7,301 nucleotides of DNA from NCBI GenBank assembly GCA_031285605.1, contig JAITVW010000298.1, positions 1 through 7,301 on the forward strand, in the 5' to 3' direction. The notes under the pieces are model-generated. The model did no database searches and was not told where the DNA came from. It saw nothing but the letters and a program-made list of their open reading frames with translations. A program made the position numbers and the translations under genes. This document shows positions 4,889-7,301 of the stretch, piece after piece. Each line of letters begins with the position of its first letter. Within the stretch, counting starts at the first letter, position 1. The stretch comes from Fusobacteriales bacterium (GTDB lineage: Bacteria > Fusobacteriota > Fusobacteriia > Fusobacteriales > Leptotrichiaceae).

Positions 4889-5601
4889 CTTGAATTCAAT
4901 ACTTCATTCCAAACTTCTGTTATCTTTGTTGTTTGAAAATAATAAAATATTGTTGACGGACTTGGTAAAGTCTCTTCTTTATCTATTTCTGTCTGCGATA
5001 ATTTTCTGCCATATTTTTTATAGTTCTTGTATAACATTATTATTAGTCCTTGTTTATTGTATTTTGGTATTACTTCTTTCGTTATATTAAAGCCGGATAG
5101 TTTTCTTAAATTGTTTATACTTGTAAATCTATTCGATATTACTGACTTTGAATAAGGAAATCCATAATTTTTCAAATCCCTTAATGTTGCTCCATTTTCA
5201 ATCTTCCCTATTTTTCTGGAAAATCCTTTATACAATTCTATTAATTCGTCATTTGTATGTAATACTTTTGTTCGTATGCGATTTGGCTCTTCTCCCATAT
5301 GTATAAGAAATTTATTCCACGTACCGAAATGTTTTCTTATTACTACTGCTGACACTCCCGCTTCTTTTTTCATTAACAAAAGAGTTACTGCTTTATAACT
5401 GTTTTTTACATGTCTGTATAATGCTTCCAGTTCTTCTGCACTATATGTATGTTTTTTTTTCTTTTTTGCGAATGTTCCTTCCAGCCATAAAGCTTTTAAA
5501 TATTCATACGATGGGAATTCTTCTTCCTTATCCTCCATAGATATATTTTCCACTTTTTCATAACTTTGTTTTTCGCCTGCTGTTTTATTATACGCTCCCA
5601 T
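4885..5601 (-). CDS. Protein with HNH/homing-endonuclease-associated DNA-binding repeats
   Basis: A 238-residue protein with about three copies of a 45-50 residue helical module of the homing-endonuclease-associated (HNH) repeat type. Copies lie at about 57-103 (ending FGTWNKFLIHMG), 118-170 (ending FTSINNLRKLSG) and 185-236 (SPSTIFYYF, then WNEVL). Each has a helix, a middle turn and an aromatic-x-x-W/N-N ending as in that family. The first ~50 residues are acidic then very lysine-rich (AKKKKKH) and probably disordered. No HNH, GIY-YIG or LAGLIDADG catalytic motif is visible, so it may be a DNA-binding factor rather than a nuclease. The start at 5599-5601 is chosen because GAGGTGATC, a 9-base match to the 16S tail, stands three bases before the ATG. 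The upstream ATG (5629-5631) with AAGGA is an alternative and would add ten residues. It is transcribed alone. Function unknown. Confidence 0.72.
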   Translation of the reverse strand: MGAYNKTAGEKQSYEKVENISMEDKEEEFPSYEYLKALWLEGTFAKKKKKHTYSAEELEALYRHVKNSYKAVTLLLMKKEAGVSAVVIRKHFGTWNKFLIHMGEEPNRIRTKVLHTNDELIELYKGFSRKIGKIENGATLRDLKNYGFPYSKSVISNRFTSINNLRKLSGFNITKEVIPKYNKQGLIIMLYKNYKKYGRKLSQTEIDKEETLPSPSTIFYYFQTTKITEVWNEVLNSR

Positions 5602-5744
5602 CTTGATCACCTCGAATTTTTTATTTTTCATTTAAAATCCTTGTTCTTAAGATAATTCTATTTTTTACCTTCAGAAGAGTATTTCTCAGATAATCCCGTT
5701 TTATTATTCTTTTTTTAAATTTTCAAAAAACCAAGCGTATATTA

Positions 5745-5790
5745 AGTATAAAAGACAACTGCCTTTTATTGACAATTGTCTATTGGACAA
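5745..5790. promoter_or_regulatory. Candidate promoter/operator region upstream of the HNH-repeat gene
   Basis: The 187-base gap 5632-5818 holds no gene. On the minus strand TATACT (5745-5750) is a good -10, but the nearest -35-like TTGTCA is 19 bases away. A perfect palindrome GACAATTGTC lies at 5771-5780, and the word GACAA occurs three times at 5754, 5771 and 5786. On the plus strand TTGACA (5769-5774) with TTATAT 17 bases on (5792-5797) could fire antisense to the small exported protein at 5819. Binding protein unknown. Confidence 0.35.
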
Positions 5791-5818
5791 GTTATATATT
5801 ACAAAAATCAATATAATA

Positions 5819-6079
5819 TTAATATTTATTTTTTCTTATGTCTGACAGTTTTTGTTTTTTCAATATTTTTAATTCTTCTTCTTCTGTTTTGACAGTTTCT
5901 ATCACTTTTCTGTAATAATTTATTTTTTCTTCCATGTAATCAACTCTCTGCTCTATTCTTTCTAATTTGCTGAACTTTTTACTATTTGTTATTTCATTAT
6001 TCTGAATATTATTTTCTGTCCCCAAAATAATAGTAAACATACATGAAAAGACTATAGTAAATATTATTTTCTTTTTCAT
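5819..6079 (-). CDS. Small exported coiled-coil protein, third of the set
   Basis: An 86-residue protein. Residues 1-20 (basic MKKK, then IIFTIVFSCMFTIILG) form a signal peptide. The Cys at 13 is too early and too poorly framed for a sure lipoprotein signal. The mature part is charged and helical, with a heptad-like stretch from about 38 to 75 (KLERIEQRVDYMEEKINYYRK onward) predicted to form a coiled coil, and a lysine-rich end. It shares the basic layout of its two upstream neighbours but is too short to assign to FadA. AAAGGTG lies about five bases before the ATG, and the gap to the preceding gene is 24 bases, so it is the last gene of an operon. Likely periplasmic or surface-exposed. No clear terminator follows. 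Probable role with the adjacent surface proteins; no direct evidence. Confidence 0.72.
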   Translation of the reverse strand: MKKKIIFTIVFSCMFTIILGTENNIQNNEITNSKKFSKLERIEQRVDYMEEKINYYRKVIETVKTEEEELKILKKQKLSDIRKNKY

Positions 6080-6103
6080 ATATACACCTTTCCTACCGGA
6101 TAT

Positions 6104-6352
6104 TTACCAGTAATTTAAATCCGACTTTGTTTTTTCCAGCTTCATTTCCAATTCATTCAATTTTTCTTTATTTAACTTATAGGTATCTGTATTTTTACGT
6201 ATTTCTGAGACACGTTTTTGTATCCGGTCTATTTCATTCGTCATTTTTTGACTCTCTGTTTGCTTTATTTTTCTGTGTTTTGGTGCTGATATAAGAATAT
6301 CTCCCGATAGAAATATTATTAATATCAAACCTGTTAATATAGGTCTTCTCAT
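6104..6352 (-). CDS. Small exported coiled-coil protein, second of the set
   Basis: An 82-residue protein. Residues 1-23 (MRRPILTGLILIIFLSGDILISA) are a signal peptide with an ISA cleavage site; the Asp in the core is slightly unusual. The remaining ~59 residues are almost wholly charged and helical (IDRIQKRVSEIRKN..., LNELEMKLEKTKSDL) and should form a short coiled coil ending in NYW. The ATG overlaps the TGA of the FadA-like gene by four bases (6349-6352), so translation is coupled; an AAGGCGG ribosome site lies in that gene's end. Size and layout match the small genes that sit next to large autotransporters in Fusobacteriota such as the radABC genes beside radD, but residue-level similarity to those was not judged. 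No catalytic motif. Confidence 0.72.
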   Translation of the reverse strand: MRRPILTGLILIIFLSGDILISAPKHRKIKQTESQKMTNEIDRIQKRVSEIRKNTDTYKLNKEKLNELEMKLEKTKSDLNYW

Positions 6353-6753
6353 TGCTTTACCGCCTTTTTATCAATATTCTTTTCTGCATTTTTATTTATA
6401 ATTGATAAACCTTTGTTAATGCCGGACAGTTCCTTTTCTTTTTCAGTTATGGCAGCTAAAGTTTCTTTTTGTATTCCATTATATTTTTTATATATTTTCT
6501 TATATTCTTTTTTATACCAATTTATTTGTGAATCTTCTTTCAGCTCTTCTGTCTTCGCTACTCTGTCATTATAGTTTTTCTTTAATTTGCTTACTGAATT
6601 TTCAATCTGTTCTTTTTTTGTAAGCGCTTTCCTAAAGTTGTTATCTTCATATCTGTCTAACCGCTCTATCTTATTTTCTATTTTTTCTAATTTTTCATAT
6701 GCGTATGCAAAAAAGTTTCCTAAAATCAAGATTACAAATATTATCTTTTTCAT
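6349..6753 (-). CDS. FadA-like exported coiled-coil adhesion-family protein
   Basis: A 134-residue protein, about the length of FadA (129). Residues 1-18 are a signal peptide (MKKIIFVILILGNFFAYA, AYA cleavage site). The mature chain is helical: one long helix (LEKIENKIERLDRYEDNNFRK to KKNYNDRV, about 20-65) and a second from NWYKKEYKKIYKKYNGIQKE to EKELSGINKG (about 78-117), matching the antiparallel hairpin of FadA. The segment WYKKEYKKIYKKY fits the FYKSQYQELASKY block of Fusobacterium FadA. FadA of F. nucleatum binds host cadherins and forms filaments. Host binding cannot be inferred here, because family members are numerous and varied. AAGGAG precedes the ATG by five bases. It is first of three coupled genes and begins 92 bases after the end of an autotransporter on the same strand, so co-expression with it is possible. 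Confidence 0.75.
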   Translation of the reverse strand: MKKIIFVILILGNFFAYAYEKLEKIENKIERLDRYEDNNFRKALTKKEQIENSVSKLKKNYNDRVAKTEELKEDSQINWYKKEYKKIYKKYNGIQKETLAAITEKEKELSGINKGLSIINKNAEKNIDKKAVKQ

Positions 6754-6779
6754 ACAGGCTCCTTTTTAAGGTTTTTTTA

Positions 6780-6826
6780 GGGAATAAATAATCTTAGTTG
6801 AAATTCCTTTAAAAAAATTTATTCCC
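6780..6826. repeat. Inverted repeat between the autotransporter and the FadA-like gene
   Basis: GGGAATAAAT (6780-6789) and ATTTATTCCC (6817-6826) are perfect 10-base arms around a 27-base loop. On the minus strand it starts 20 bases after the autotransporter stop, as expected of a terminator or processing stem, but an A-run rather than a T-run follows. It may therefore allow read-through into the FadA-like operon or act as a 3'-end stabiliser. I see no clear separate promoter for that operon. Confidence 0.45.
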
Positions 6827-6845
6827 GTTATAAATTATCTGTTAT

Positions 6846-7184
6846 TTAGAATTTCCATGATAAATTTACCTGATATTTAGTTTCATTTGTTGTGGCCATT
6901 TTTTGTTCTATAGTTGTCCCGATTCTGAATCCTGAGTATATTTCATAAGTTGCCCCCAGAGCAATTTTGAATATATCTTTAACTTCTTCAGGTTCTTCAA
7001 GCCGGTAGTATCCTGCTGATGTATGTGCTATCTTTGCTTCATTTCCATCTTTATATGTGTCCATTACCTCATATTCATATGATGCTCCCGCTGTAAATAT
7101 CCATTTTTTTGATGTTTTTGTATTAATGCTGTATTCTCCCTCAAATCCTAAACCCGGTCTTAGTGAATAATTTCGTATATTGAT
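6846..7184 (-). CDS. C-terminal end of a second autotransporter beta-barrel (partial, interrupted at its 5' side)
   Basis: The frame ending in TAA at 6846-6848 is open for 113 codons up to the composition break. It reads INIRNYSLRPGLGFEGEY, KKWIFTAGASYEYEVMDTYKDG, IFKIALGATYEIYSGFRIGT and finally KYQVNLSWKF. These are amphipathic beta-strands with the R-N-Y-S-L-R-P-G-x-G block common in fusobacterial autotransporter barrels and a C-terminal Phe. Internal ATGs (such as the one near 7062-7064) are not the start; the protein is much longer. Upstream of about 7185 the frame runs into G+C-rich DNA and meets a TAG at 7209-7211, so the true gene continues elsewhere or was cut. It faces the barrel at 1-207. 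Likely outer-membrane translocator of a large surface protein. Confidence 0.78.
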   Translation of the reverse strand: MNIRNYSLRPGLGFEGEYSINTKTSKKWIFTAGASYEYEVMDTYKDGNEAKIAHTSAGYYRLEEPEEVKDIFKIALGATYEIYSGFRIGTTIEQKMATTNETKYQVNLSWKF

Positions 7185-7301
7185 CCGCCCTCTTCCAGTC
7201 CGGTTCGCCTATCCTGAATACAAGGGTGCTTGGGAGTACAGAGCCATTCGCGACAGCGGCCATCATGATGTTTTCATCCAAAGGACCAATCATGTCCGTC
7301 T
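7185..7301. other. G+C-rich foreign segment (about 53% G+C) at the window end
   Basis: From the GATC at 7182-7185 to the window end the DNA changes abruptly to about 53% G+C (62 of 116 bases from 7186 on, by my count). Long open frames exist on both strands, such as a plus-strand frame reading SALFQSGSPILNTRVLGS onward and a minus-strand frame reading TDMIGPLDENIMMAAVANGS onward. With only 116 bases I cannot choose between them or name a family. No insertion-sequence end is evident at the junction. Confidence 0.6.

Noticed and set aside
4890..5090. Plus-strand leucine-rich 66-codon frame
   Set aside because: Opposite strand of the HNH-repeat gene; hydrophobicity is the mirror of lysine/asparagine-rich coding.
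6587..6769. Plus-strand 60-codon frame
   Set aside because: Antisense shadow of the FadA-like gene.

Overview
The window is very AT-rich, has strong AGGAG-type ribosome binding sites, and carries two ends of large autotransporter beta-barrels plus a FadA-like coiled-coil secreted protein. Together these point to a Fusobacteriota genome, most likely of the Leptotrichia/Sebaldella branch. That placement is an inference from gene families and composition. The last ~116 bases (from about 7186) are ~53% G+C and do not fit the rest.

Layout. At 1-207 (+) lies the C-terminal end of an autotransporter, followed by two hairpins. Bases 300-660 hold short, probably decayed coding scraps. A worn IS256-type transposase remnant lies on the minus strand (799-1240) behind a bidirectional terminator. 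An intact AraC-family regulator follows (1277-2266, -). The next ~390 bases contain no gene but have good promoters on both strands, two of them plus-strand promoters that lead to no convincing ORF. A complete small transcription unit on the minus strand (2653-2793) has a near-consensus promoter, a ribosome site, a 46-residue ORF and a hairpin terminator.

The 3118-4341 block (-) reads, in transcription order, as a decayed membrane-protein-like gene with three in-frame TAA codons, a GNAT acetyltransferase and an IbrB-like ParB-domain protein. The last two are one base apart and probably translationally coupled. The usual IbrB partner, a PAPS-reductase-like IbrA, is absent. About 500 bases of extremely AT-rich, apparently empty DNA separate this block from a protein made of about three homing-endonuclease-associated (HNH-repeat) DNA-binding repeats without a visible nuclease domain (4885-5601, -).

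The right part (5819-6753, -) is a three-gene set of small exported coiled-coil proteins, the first FadA-like, directly downstream of the 3' end of a second autotransporter (6846 to about 7184, -). The two autotransporter ends point towards each other and bracket the window, so the interior is a regulator, mobile-element scraps and accessory genes between two surface-protein loci. The second autotransporter frame is cut by a sharp composition change at a GATC site (7182-7185), which may be a real insertion or an assembly/cloning chimera. I see no RNA gene of a known class, no CRISPR array and no clear complete new defence or metabolic system. The best candidates for something undescribed are the 46-residue unit, the orphan promoter/hairpin pair facing it, and the HNH-repeat protein.
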